Origin: Parietaria judaica
Lineage: Eukaryota; Streptophyta; Magnoliopsida; Rosales; Urticaceae
DNA length: 64,000 nt
Assembly: GCA_954871525.1 (NCBI GenBank)
Contig: OX940870.1
Coordinates: 17,019,501-17,083,500 of the forward strand
Direction of reading: 5' to 3'
Part shown: positions 35,381-47,147 of the stretch, piece after piece
Numbering within the stretch: the first letter of the stretch is position 1
How the letters are laid out: each line of letters begins with the position of its first letter
Made by a program: the position numbers and the translations under genes
The notes under the pieces: model-generated
Told to the model about the DNA's origin: nothing
The model's database searches: none
Seen by the model: only the letters and a program-made list of their open reading frames with translations

Positions 35381-37509
35381 TGTAAAACCCATACTATATA
35401 TATTATTATTTATTATAAAAAAAATAAACAAAAAAAAAACGAGTGAAAAAAAGAAGATCAAAATGGGTATTTGACCAACCCTTCTCTACCTCTCGTTTGT
35501 TTCCCATCCCGTAGCTTCTCTCTCTCCTCCTAAGAATTTTATCTCTCATCCATTGTTCAAATCCTCATACCTCCTTCATCGGAAGACCGATTTGCGCATG
35601 GTTGATGGCGTTGGAAAGGTCTTGGAGAGACAAAGCTAATGGCAGGCAAATGATGACTCGAAATTAAGGCGTTCGGCGGGAATATTGGCTATAAGGTTCG
35701 ATTATAAACTTATAGATCTATTTCTTGTGGGCTTGAGTTTGAGAAAACTAATACCAGATTCGGGTTTACAAAAGTTGCTAGTGTTTGGTGGTGGTGCTCC
35801 GCCGTCGTCGTCGTCACCGTCAACCACCGCCGTCGGCCGCCGACGTCCTTCTCCGATTTCGAAATTGACTTGGGGGTTTGGAAACCCTCGTCGTGGAGAT
35901 TAAAAGCCCTCGATTAATTTCATCAAACGACTTCGGGTGAGCTTCGATTCCTTTGTCATACTTTCAGATTTTAAATGATAAAATTGAGTGTGTTCTGGGC
36001 CATGACGGATGAAATTGACCTCTCCGTTGTGTTTAGAAAGTCGAATTAGCCTAGGAAAGGTATTACATTTATCGAATTGATGCTCGTTTTGCTGCATTGT
36101 TTTGCGTGCCCGGGTGAAATTTTAGCATATCGGGTTTTCAATTGACAATTTTAATTCCAATCTTAGTAACATTTGACTTATGGATGGAATCAGTGTTATA
36201 GTTGGCGCGGATAGTCGTCCCATGGTCGCCTCAAAAACCGTTTTACCCGAACCACCCGTTTTGAATAGTATATCGGATCCCGAAGTCTCTGATCATCGAA
36301 CTCAAGGCCAAGATGAACCCGCATCTTCGACTAGCTAGTCGATCGGTAAAAGTTTCCACGGATTGAGGTAAGTGCTATTACCTTTCTCGCTTATTAAAAT
36401 GAACGTAGAAACCAACTAATTAAATTAAGACTGAACCGGATAGGTTTATATTGGAATTTGATAAAATTAATGTTATGATTGTCATCGCTTGAGAGCGAGG
36501 CAGAGAACCATGTATGGTTTGATATTCGTTATTATATATTATGTTTATGGTTACGTAGGGATGACGTGTGTTGATATGGTACCCGCTTCGGGCAGATGAT
36601 GATTATTGTGATATGGTACCCGCTTCGGGCGGATGATGATTATTATGATATGGTACCCGCTTCGGGCGTATGAGCTGCTGACGAGCAGGTGCCTACTGCA
36701 CAGTAGCCAAGATATGGTTATAGATATGGATATGATTGGTGGCCCAAAAGTCAACATTTCGGCCCATGGCGAACTGGCCACCTTTGGGGGTGATTAGGAT
36801 CCCGAGTCGAGGGGGAGTTACGGTCAGGGACTTCTAGTCCACCTGTGCTCGTGCCTTGAGGACGTGATGGGATGTAGTGAAGTAAAGGCGCAAGCTGACT
36901 CGGCATGGATCACCGAAATGATTTGACTTTTGTGGGGTATATTTATTTAGATTATCGTTGATATCATGATTGAAGATTTGTGATTAAATGGTTTATGATG
37001 ACGTTTAATTTATTTAATTGAAATTTGACTAATAATGAGTCGGTAAAGAGAATTGGTAATAGATTCCCTACTGAGCATGTGGTGCTTACCCCTTCCATAT
37101 ACACCTTTTTTCTTTCCAGCATCAGGCGGTGTTCAGTGTCGGACTCCGGGCGAGGAGTAGTTTGATTCGGGAGGTCCATATGTTAATTTTTCCTATCCGT
37201 ACCTATAGGGATCGTCGAGGTGATATCTGTATTTTATGTTGATCTTTTATATAGGATGTGTAATTGGATTAAATGAAGGATATTTGTGATGCTGATACTT
37301 TATATTTTTCATTTTATGGTGTTGTATAAACTGTGGTTGTTGATGTTGTATTGTCGTTTTAAGTCCGATGGGTAAGAATTATGTGTTTGTTGACGTGAAC
37401 GTTGAATATTCAACGGTATTGTTTGAATAATGATGTGTCATTGACCGGTCAAAGTTTGAAAAGTTGTTGTTTTTGTCTTATTCTACTAACCTCATATAGG
37501 GGCGTTACA
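35381..37509 (+). repeat. 3' LTR of the Tekay-type element
   Basis: 2,129 bp, with the same triplicated GATATGGTACCCGCTTCGGG block (36574-36670) as the 5' LTR. A block at about 36700-36940 (including CCCGAGTCGAGGGGGAG and GACTTCTAGTCCACC) is absent from the 5' LTR, and a stretch near 37405-37490 is shortened there. It is preceded by AGGACGAAATTTTTTAAATG and a purine-rich GAGTGGAG, the usual Tekay polypurine context. Confidence 0.9.
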
Positions 37510-37641
37510 AATGAGCCCTCAATGGGACATCAGCTGGCGCCGTCAGCCGACCAAGGAAACAAAAGAGCGATGATGTATAGCGTCAACAACGCGAAGGCAG
37601 AACAACTTTTCAGAAAAACTTACGTTAAATCCGTGGAGTAG
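37510..37641 (+). pseudogene. Gypsy gag pseudogene, portion after the Tekay insertion
   Basis: Directly after the target duplication the frame reads NEPSMGHQLAPSADQGNKRA and then a Lys/Ser/Val-rich tail to a stop at 37641. It continues the gag frame interrupted at 29776, where the last residues are Arg/Lys-rich (KRPKRNG). The two halves are now 7.7 kb apart. Confidence 0.5.
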
Positions 37642-38152
37642 GCACCTCATTAACGGATCGAATCATGTAAATACTCGATCACGTAAAACTCATGTGTGGC
37701 CACTTCTGTTAATAATTTTTACCTCCCTTTGTACATGTCATCTCGCCTCATAAGGTTCATTGGAAAATCATGTCAACACCATTGCGTTGATATCTACTCA
37801 TATTTCTTTATATATTTTGGTCATGTTATTTGAAGCAAAAAATTGCTATAAAAATCCCAATTTTACAACAATTTCTTTTGTAAAACAACGTCCCGATTTT
37901 ACTAACAGTTCCTTTTGTAAAACAACGTATTGTCTTTAAAAGTAGTTTTGAAGGATTTATTACATATTAAAATCAGGAACCAAAACTAGAATTAGGAATT
38001 TTAAGCTCTGTCCCGTATGGGAGGTAATGGAAATGATGATTTTCGTAGTTGAAAACTTAAAAGAGAATAAAGAAACGAGAACATAAAATTAACAATTTGT
38101 GTAGCTACGATATAAAAATATGCGCCACGAAAGTACTCCAAAAACAATCACA
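37642..38152. other. Intergenic sequence
   Basis: AT-rich; CCAATTTTAC/CCCGATTTTAC with CCTTTTGTAAAACAACGT repeated twice at about 37855-37930. No gene seen. Confidence 0.5.
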
Positions 38153-38234
38153 GAAATATCCAACACCCAGAACTTGCATCCTCACATGGTCGGGAAATAT
38201 CCAACACCCAGAACTTGCATCCTCACATGGTCGG
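38153..38234. repeat. 41-bp exact tandem duplication across a stop codon
   Basis: Two adjacent identical 41-bp units (38153-38193 and 38194-38234). The upper unit includes the TGA and last codon of the tRNA methyltransferase gene, so the 3' UTR repeats the end of the coding sequence. Identity between units indicates a recent event. Confidence 0.95.
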
Positions 38235-38972
38235 CTCAACCCGTCTGAAAACTGCCCGGAAAGTTTTCCCCCCGTTCCGGGCAACCTTCTGGCCTTCCTC
38301 CGTGACGGTGCTCAAGAGCTTCACAACCGGATCCGCCTCAAGCTCCGGTGCTGTCAGGGCTTCAAACATCGGGTGATCCTCCAAGCAAGCCTTCATCCAC
38401 TCTCCGAGCTCTTCCACGTCGGTGATGGTGTAAATAACACCGCCCACTCGTAGTGTGTAAGCATACTCATCCAACAAGTGCGGACTGATCACGCGACGCC
38501 GGTGATTCTTCTCCTTGAAGTGCGGGTCTGGGAACAAGAAGAACATCTTCGAAAGCTGCGATTTCTCAAAGTAATTCGGAATGTACTTCATCGAATTCGT
38601 TCTGACCACCGACACATTTTGATACTGGCCCGGCTTGGTGTCCCTCAGGGCGACGATCCGCTCCTTCACGTACTCAGTCACCTTATCTCGGAGCTCCATC
38701 CCAATCATCAGCGTTTCAGGGAAGAGCGTCGCAAGGCTGATGAGAAGTCCGCCGAAACCGCACCCGATGTCGGCGAATTCGATCTTCATGGAGTGGTCAG
38801 AGCTAGGGAAGTATTTAGGGTAATGAAGAGACAGGTCCACATGGCTCGGGGATATCGGGATGGGGAAGTGGGAGTCGCTCAGAGGATTACTGTGGGCGCG
38901 AGCTCGGTAGAAACGCTTCCGGGGAAGGCCTGTCGTCTTGCAATGGGTCGGGTTGGCCTCGTTTCCCGGCAT
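38223..38972 (-). CDS. TRM8: tRNA (guanine-N7-)-methyltransferase, TrmB/Trm8/METTL1 family
   Basis: Complete 249-residue enzyme, ATG at 38972, TGA at 38225-38223, no intron in the coding sequence. It transfers a methyl group from S-adenosylmethionine to N7 of G46 in the tRNA variable loop, usually with a WD-repeat partner (Trm82/WDR4) in eukaryotes. Visible hallmarks are the SAM-binding motif FADIGCGFGGLLISLATLFP (residues about 66-85), the acidic GMELRDKV strand, and the family signature FLFPDPHFKEKNHRRR with RVISPHLLDEYAYTLRVGG (about 143-178). Length is normal for the cytosolic/nuclear plant form; no transit peptide is evident. A splice acceptor (TTAATCTGCAG) lies ten bases upstream of the ATG, suggesting a 5' UTR intron. 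Confidence 0.92.
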   Translation of the reverse strand: MPGNEANPTHCKTTGLPRKRFYRARAHSNPLSDSHFPIPISPSHVDLSLHYPKYFPSSDHSMKIEFADIGCGFGGLLISLATLFPETLMIGMELRDKVTEYVKERIVALRDTKPGQYQNVSVVRTNSMKYIPNYFEKSQLSKMFFLFPDPHFKEKNHRRRVISPHLLDEYAYTLRVGGVIYTITDVEELGEWMKACLEDHPMFEALTAPELEADPVVKLLSTVTEEGQKVARNGGKTFRAVFRRVEPTM

Positions 38973-38982
38973 GATTTAGAGG

Positions 38983-39330
38983 CTGCAGATTAAGTACAAC
39001 AAAAATGTTTCAATCATGCCATGAAAATTAATACACAAATCACATATCTTCTGAGAGGAATTATCTCAAATGCTTGAGACAGACCCGGCCCAAGCACTGG
39101 GCAGCTTGGGCCAACGCAAGGCCTCCTAGTGAGAAATAAAACAAGTCAGTTCCATTCTACAACGAATGTAACGACATACATCATAGAAACACCCCTAAAG
39201 CAGAGCACACAATGCATCACTAAGATATCCTAAGTTCCTAACACGCATCACCATGCTTTCTTCTTCGCAGAAACTTAAACTGGAACAGTTCCAATCCAAA
39301 TACCCCAAACAAGAGAGCAAAATCTCAGAC
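38983..39330 (-). other. Predicted 5' UTR intron of the tRNA methyltransferase gene
   Basis: Donor AAAG/GTCTGAG at 39330 and acceptor ACTTAATCTGCAG at 38983 on the minus strand, 348 bp. It contains a GC-rich CAGACCCGGCCCAAGCACTG segment at about 39079 resembling the terminal sequence at 39544. Prediction by splice-site appearance only; transcript data would settle it. Confidence 0.45.
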
Positions 39331-39455
39331 CTTTGGACTTGTCGACGAAGAAGAGTTCTTCGGTCGGGACGGCAGAGAGAGAGCCGCCGGAGAGAGCGTC
39401 TTTGGTCGACTTCTCATAGAAGTCGTCGATGTCTTCGGTGCGCCTTCTTTCCCAT
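39331..39455 (-). pseudogene. NOP53-like first exon fragment, probable 5' exon of the TRM8 transcript
   Basis: On the minus strand, an ATG at 39455 begins MGKKA. A different frame then reads EDIDDFYEKSTKDALSGGSL continuing SAVPTEELFFVDKSK up to the donor at 39331. This matches the conserved N-terminus of the ribosome biogenesis protein NOP53 (SMO4 in Arabidopsis), but the basic segment normally joining the two parts is missing. The deletion shifts the frame, so the ATG now opens only a 13-codon upstream ORF. A typical plant leader (TTAGGGTTTGACC) lies just upstream, and no other NOP53 exon is in the window. It therefore looks like a NOP53 promoter and first exon serving the methyltransferase gene. 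Confidence 0.6.
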
Positions 39456-39543
39456 CTCCTCGCTGGTCAAACCCTAATTCGAGCTTGCAATGTCTGTCAG
39501 TTAATCTGTTTCAATGGGCAACAATGGAGTGTTAAGATAAGAT

Positions 39544-41365
39544 AAGCCAGGCCCGGCCCAAGCACTGGGTTGGCCCAAGGCCTATTGAACAATTAGGCCT
39601 TGCGACATCGCATTTTAGGCCCATATAAAAAAAAAAACTCAGTAAAGAATATCTACAAGTTGTGATACAAGTTCTGGAAAGTGAGCCTCTCTCATATTTT
39701 ATTGGTTAACTTCTCTTGTTCTGCTATATTATACAATTTTTTAATTTAATATTCCTTATTCAGTTCCATACCTTAATTCTCTTATTCCCTAAATTATTAG
39801 TGAAGAGTTTAAAAAAAAACTTAAAACATAAACACTATCTTTTCGGTTTTACATTAGATAATTTACTTATTCATAGAAAATTTATTTTCATTTTTCTATA
39901 GTAAATATTCTCTTTGTTATGTATATATATATAAACAATTAAAATTATTCTCTTATAGGGTACACGAGGTATATAACCCGCGCGTTGCGGGTTTTTTTTT
40001 TCTTAGCAAAGAGAAATTTTGATAGTTTAATGTTTTTTTATGCGTATGGTATTAAAGCTATTTGATTTTTATTTTATGTTGTTATTCAATCTTTTTTTAA
40101 GTTTAACTACATGGTATTTATATGTAATTAGACACAAAGAGTAGTATACGTAATAAAAGTATCATTTCTTAAAGAAATGCATTATTTACATCTGGTAAAA
40201 GATTATTACAATATTCCTTTCGAAAAAGAAGTCTGTATGATTTAGATCAAATAAAAGATTTTTACATTATCGATTTAAAAAAAAAGTATTTCTCATAAAT
40301 ATATTTACAAATATATACGTACACATGCATTATTCTATTAATAAGACTTGGGCATATATTTAAAAAGTGTTATACTTTGTTTAGTTGACTTCTGTTGCTG
40401 CAAAATCAAATTCATATAGCTCTTATAAGTATCACTGATTAATCAAATTATATATGTTTGTAAACAATTTAATGCAGTATTGTAGGTAATAGTATACTTA
40501 AAAAAAAGATTGTCAAATGAGATTGTCAAACAGTATACTAGCAAATGTGCTATGCACATCCGTTCTTTTGCGCCTATTTAATAAGTAACAGCAATGAATA
40601 ATAATCATTGTTTATGTTGTTTTATATATTTTCTACTACTTTACATATTCAAGTGAGATTGTCAAACAATATATGAAACAAATATATTTCATATCGTTGT
40701 TTATATCGCTGAGATTATCAGTTAATAGAATAGTAAGAGGAAATTGATAACTAAAATGTTTATATTCCATTGAGTGATTTTATCAAACAGTATAGTTTCA
40801 TCAATTCCAAAATCAAAAAATAATACACTTTGTCATATTTCCATCTCATTAACCACAATAAAACAGTGTAAAAGTCAATTAATCTAAAACACTAACAATT
40901 CAAGCAAAGAATACGAAATGAATAATCTCACATAACCATCAACACAGAGGAAGAGATAGAAACCAAAAAAAAAAAACTACGCTTGAAAGCTTTAATGATA
41001 AGATCAACAAATGGATTGAGAAACAGAGACCTACGTACCTGCGCCGGTGGAGATTCAAGTGTGCGTCTTGAAGAGATAATCTGAGTTTTTTTTTTCAGTT
41101 AACCTCAACTAACATCGTCGATCAAAGTTCGGCGAGAAAGAGAGTGTGTGAGAGGTGAAGAAAATAGTCGAGATAAGCAAATAAAAAAGTATATGAAATG
41201 CAAAGAGTAGTCTATTAATGTGTTGTATAAGTTTTGTTATATCGTATAGCTCCTGCAATACTGTAATCCAATAGCTCCTGCAATATTGTATTGCAGACTC
41301 TCAAAAAAAGTCTCATATTAATGATTCGCCCAAGGCCCCGAAAAGGGTTGGGCCGGCCCTGGCTT
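39544..41365. mobile_element. Possible hAT-like TIR element, non-autonomous
   Basis: AAGCCAGGCCCGGCCCAAG at 39544 and its inverse at 41348-41365 (minus strand AAGCCAGGGCCGGCCCAAC) form an 18-bp inverted pair with one mismatch, bounding 1.8 kb of AT-rich DNA without a transposase gene. CAGGGCCGGCCC-type ends are common in plant hAT-related repeats. No 8-bp target duplication could be found, so the pairing may be between two different copies. Confidence 0.3.
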
Positions 41366-43260
41366 GAGAGGCATAAACTAACACAACTTCGTCTACACAC
41401 AGGTGAGCATAACATACAAAATTGTATCGATATTCGACTTCGTATAGTGAATCTATCGATTATAGTTGAATGAGAAACTATAGAAGCAATTACAGAGAGG
41501 TATAACAACTAAGTGAATTACCAACAACCTGTATTACAAATTCATAAATCAAATAAAATTAAACGTACGAGGCGAGCACCTGCAGATTGGCGCGCGATGG
41601 TGAGGGAGTTCGCCGTGAAAAAGGAAGGTCGCCGGCGAGGAGCAGAACAAAGTCCAACGTTCGATGGAGAAGACAGACAGAGTTGGGCTTGATGACTTTT
41701 ATATTGGGCCTCAAGCCGCCTTCTATTACTACTCGACGTTTTAGCCAAAGTACCTTTTTTTTTACAAGCTTCCAAAGATTACATACATAAAAATAAAAAT
41801 AGAATTAAAGCGACCAAAATTAACATAAATATATGGAGTAAAATTACTGCCCAACTTACATAACGTGTATAAAAATCATGGACTAGTAATTTCACGACGA
41901 ATACTATCTCGAGTCAAAAAGTGAGGGAAAACTCAATTTTAGTTAGAAGTTTTAGTTTCGCATATAGTATTTTCGTGTCAATAAATTTGGGATTGTTTTT
42001 TTTTTTTTAATGTAACTCGATTAAGCACAAAGTGATTTCTTAATTCGTTCTTATATATTGATAGTTCTAAAGTATAGATTAATAGCCATCTTACGAAGTG
42101 ATTTAGAATAGCAGTATCCAAAAAACACAAAGCGGGAAGCGAGATATAAAAGGTATTCGATTTTGCATATCAAACGAAAAGAGGCGAGAATTATCTATAT
42201 CAGAAATTCTCTTGAAAAAAAATTATACTGAGAGGGTGAGAGTTTACATGTACCAAAGCATAGTCTTTCACTCTTATAGTTCCGAAATTTCAGTAGTCGT
42301 TTTTTTTATAGTTAATGAGCCAAATGTTCATTTTGACCAAACATTAAAAAAAATACCCAAATCAATAAATAGTAATTAAAAATAATAATTAATTGATTTG
42401 AGGATAATTATACGCCTGTTAAATAATTTGCGTTTCAAATTTACTAAATTGATTTTGCAGATTTTATTTTCCGAATTTAATTGGGCAAAATCAATTTCAA
42501 TTTATTTGTAAATGATTTTCTTTAATTGTAGCTTAAAAAATTAACTAATTAATGTAAAAAATTCCCTTAAACGTGGCTTAATGAGTCAACCTAATAAATA
42601 GTTTTATTCGAAATACTTTTTTTTATCAAACATGGATTAAATCGTTATTGAGTTTATATGTGTAGCATTTCGTAGTGGTAAATTTAATTAAGAAACTGTA
42701 ATAATAGTTTAAATATTGTGTAATCGTAGTTACGATATTGTAATGACGAAACTGAAGCCGCGAATGTATAATTACCAAATTATATCTGTAAATACAAAAT
42801 TGCAAACCTATAATTGTATTTATTGAACTGTAACTTTAAATACAAAGTTATAAATGTAAATTCAAATCTGCAACTGTAATTACCAATATAGTTAGATATA
42901 AATGTATTGTTTTTACTACAATTAGGTAACTATAGTTACAAATACGTCTTTGTGGCGAACTCCGTATCTCATCCACGGTCGGCGAGATCATCGGTGTTTC
43001 CGGTGAAACCCTAGCGGAATACTACAATATTTCCCCTCCTCAGAACCCCATTCCTCCCACCACCTTCTAAGACTCGTCGCCGGCAAACGTCTTTCTCCTC
43101 GCCGTCGGAGCTCGCGTCATTGTCTCATCGGAAACCGTATTCACCCGCACTCTTACGTCCTCAGTCGTTGTTTGTACTTCACCGAGCTCCTCTCCGATCG
43201 GTGGGAATCAAACGATGGGGGTCAATCATCTGAATCCGGCGAGGAGATCGTGAGAAGAAC

Positions 43261-43326
<66 letters not shown>

Positions 43327-46300
43327 GAGATATATACCGAGGGACACGGGATTTGTAACTGTAATGTAAAAACTTGATTGATGAGACAGAAGAGAAGTCA
43401 GAGAAAGTGGAGTGACATAAATTATAGAAAAATTTATTAAAGGAAAAAAATAAATACATTTGAATCTGAATTAATTAAAAAGATTGGTCTATGGGAAATT
43501 AAATTTTATTTTTTATATTAAAATAGATAATTAATAATCGGGGTTAGTTTGGGAAAAAATATCATAAATGAGCAAAAATTGATTTATCTAAAACTATGGG
43601 CAAATATCTAAAATGTTTGTTACATTTTAGGCATTTCAAGGATTTTTTTTTATTAAGCTATAAAATTAGATAAACTTAAGGCTGATTAATTAGGGCACAA
43701 TCGACTACTTACTTTCTTTAGAAAATCCTAGATAGTTTATAAACGAAGATGCATGCACATATACTATTAATACTTCTGTAAATTCCGATCAAAGTATTTT
43801 AAGTTTGAAATTATTTGTATGTACCCAAGCATTTTTTTTTTTGCTGCCAAATAAAGTGTCGTCTAAGCTTCACTCCGGCCAACAATGACTTTTGTTAGTG
43901 AACTTAACGGGGAGGGAACTTTAGCCCGTGATTGAATGACACTTACGTACTTTAGCCAACAAAAAACTTAGATACACGATTCAAAAAAAAAATTAAACTT
44001 TAAGTAATTTGGTCCGAGTTTACCCTTAATATTTACCAAGGGTAAACTATCCGGATTGGATAACTATTAACTTTTGCCTCGCAGAAATTACTTGAAACAG
44101 TATATATACAATTCTACTAGAACATTTATGCCAATCATTTCATAACTACCAATTAAGAACTATCTTAATAGAAGAAACCTCTAATTAAATGCAACTCGCT
44201 ATACATTACAACACAGAAACTAGATAATAATATATTTATATATTTATTAACTCTAGTTGGATATTTTTAGTAATTGACACAATTACCCCTTCATACTCGC
44301 TGGTGCTTTTTCTTGAGAAATTAAGCCTCTGATTCTTTAACAAATACAACAACTTCGTCCCTTTTGAAATTAAGCCTCCAATTCTTTAATAATATGTGAG
44401 CAGCACATCATAATTTTGAGGGTACTGTAGTAACTTTTTCTTTTTTTCTTTTTTTAATATGTGCGTGTATTCCCGTCCTAACTATTCATGGAAAGCCTGA
44501 TATTCACCGTAATCTCATAATATTTATCTAGTTAATTGATATAACTTATAAATGAAGAGAAAAAATGCTCGTGTTAAAATTTTCTCACTTTTCAATGAAT
44601 GAATGGCACTAATGCTAAAAAGCTAAACTTCGTGGAAGAAAACAGCACTAGCTAATGAAATTCAAGGGGGGTAATACTAATACTACTGATTAGTTTTTAT
44701 TTCTCATTAGCACATCAATTTTTAAGATTTGAAAATAATACATATATAGATGCATGTAAGTGTAACTATACCTTCCAACATTAAATACGTTTATTAAATT
44801 TCTAAATACGATCAATTGTAAAATTAGAGTACATTCTAGTATTGGCAGGCTACCAAATAAAAGGACAAAACGTACGTGCATGGATGCATATTATTAGGGT
44901 TTCTTCTATCAAGAGCTTGATAACAATGGAAGTACAAATTAGAAAGTCATTTATAGAAAATAGGTCGAAGTATTTTCTAACCTAACATAGCTGAATTTAG
45001 TTATACATCGCAACTTCTAATTAATGGTCTTTCTTTACACAGAACTGCAAGAAAAGAACAATTATTATTTAATTTATATGATAATAATTAATAGTAGAAA
45101 CTAGAAGTAGTAATATAATAACGTTGTGTTTGCTTCTCATTAGAATGTAGAAGAACACACGTCTATAAAGGATTGATTGATCATGTGTCCTTATATTTCC
45201 AACTACTTATTTGAATATTTCGCATCATCTTGGGGAGCAAATTAGACTATTCAAATAAAATTTTAATTGTCGTGTCTCACTAATTGAAATACCTTCACAG
45301 TGGAAATTTATAGCTATGTATAACAAGATTCGAATCAGCCTTACTATCCTCGATAATCGTCGATTATCCGTCTTGCCGTAGTCATTAACAAGTATTCCAT
45401 GTCAATCGATTATCTGTAATAACAGTGTAAAAATAATAAAATATTGAGTACTTTTAAAAAAATGGCACTTTTCAACAATTTTCGGCAAAAGTACATTCAA
45501 TGCAAAAACCAAAAAAGGTACTTGATCATTTTTTTATATTAATTTTATATATACCCAAACCCGCGACCGCTGTGGAACTTAATTAATTTTAAAACAAAAT
45601 TTTACCCGTACTTTACCGAGATGCCCTTAAAAACCAACGAATGACAAAAAAATTCCTTGTGTGAAACTTATTTAAATGGGAACTTTATGAGTGGATCCGA
45701 CTACACGTCTTTCTTCTACTGCTATATCATTAGTTACTTAATGTATTGCTTGACGTAAAGACGTAAGATTTTTTTGCGTCTTTCGTTATCTTTTCATGGC
45801 TCAATTGTAATTTATTCATCGTGTCAAATAAGACCTAGACATCGTCTTTAATAAACATGCGTTCGGGATGTACTAATCATGTATATTTGACAAGATTCAA
45901 CCCATATCCATTTAATGTTGTCCCAAATATATAGCACATTTACAGTATGTCATAATTGTGTCATATTTCATGTCTGGTGCAATATTTTCACCCCCAAATA
46001 CCTCTAACAACCAGAGAAATTAATCATATTTTTGGAGTACCTAATTAATTTTTTTTAATTGATCAGTCTAATATAGTTACATATATATAGGTATACTTCA
46101 GTATGTAGCCATCTAATAGATCCAAAGAAAGATATTATACGGTATTTTTTTAATCTGAAGTGTCTTACAAGTAGTATGCCGAGAAGGAAAATATGACATA
46201 ATTTCGGGTTTCTAGGGTTCTTCATCTTTCTAGAGAGTCATCGATCACGACAAATTTTTATTCCACTTGTTTATTATCAGAGTCAATAAAGTCACTTCAT

Positions 46301-47147
46301 AATTATATTCATGTATTAAGTCTTTGTTTTAACGAAAGTGTCATGTTCTAAAAAAAAAAAAAACTCGCTCTATCATGCATTGCTCATCAACGCACGCAAT
46401 ATATATATACGGATGAGATTACTGGTTATGTATATAACAAGATGATTTGAACATGATCATAACTTATTTTCGTTGCGATAAAAAATGTATTGACTAGTCG
46501 TTCTATGTAGCCATCGAAACCCTAACTGGATGCAAGTGTATTAGTGAAGCTTTGTAAAAACCTAATATTTTATCGGATCAATCATATGTGAATTAGTAGT
46601 GGCAGGTAGATATTGATTGATATATTCACTATTAAGTTCATATTATAAATACGAAAATTTCACCGAAAATCACAGCTCATATCTGTTAATATATTTTATA
46701 TATTAATCTTGAAGTGGATCACAAGTAGCCATTGAAACTTGTCAAACTGGTTTTGTGATCATGGCCTGTATATCGTCCTCCATTTTTACACGTATCTTGA
46801 TCGTTTTCAGTGACAAACTACCAACAGATTCTTCAGTGATTCTTTGTTGACTCGTATCTGATCATAGTAATAATTCGCTGCGAAATGAAATTTAAGAGAG
46901 TTTAGTGATGTTACTAATGAAATTTTAGAGAGTTTAATGACATGCTATAAGTTGCTAAACATTCTCAAAATCCCAGACCTCCAAAACCAATGGGCGACGA
47001 TTTAGACACTGATCAAAACTCAATTCTTAACATTATTTTACAATAATGAGGAATCAATTCTTTAATCTTTGCCTCTTAGCTTATAGATTTTTACCAAAAC
47101 TGATAGAATGCATCCGAAATATTCGAAAAACTTTCACAAGTATTGTG
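41366..47147. other. AT-rich intergenic sequence
   Basis: No supported gene. Two GC-richer islands (41570-41700 and 42950-43250) contain plant-leader-like words (AAACCCTAG) and Ser/Arg-rich short frames but no domain; they may be gene relics. The long remainder is AT-rich with poly-A/T runs. Confidence 0.5.
43263..43322. repeat. (GA)n microsatellite
   Basis: About 30 GA units, uninterrupted; the antisense Ser-Leu repeat frame across it is an artefact. Confidence 0.95.

Larger units (their letters stand above)
29777..37509 (+). mobile_element. Tekay-type Gypsy chromovirus, degenerate, with both LTRs
   Basis: LTRs at 29777-31644 and 35381-37509 both start TGTAAAACCC and end GCGTTACA. Flanking AATGG (29772-29776) and AATGA (37510-37514) are a target-site duplication with one change. 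A primer-binding site complementary to initiator methionine tRNA follows the 5' LTR. Internal coding remnants run protease, RT, RNase H, integrase, chromodomain, which is the Gypsy order with the Tekay-type C-terminus. The internal region is only 3.7 kb because most of gag is missing. The 3' LTR is about 260 bp longer than the 5' LTR. It is inserted inside another element's gag pseudogene. Confidence 0.9.

Noticed and set aside
38478..38993. 171-codon plus-strand frame
   Set aside because: Antisense shadow of the tRNA methyltransferase gene, whose motifs are complete on the minus strand.
43226..43459. Ser/Leu-repeat antisense frame
   Set aside because: Translation of the (GA)n microsatellite.
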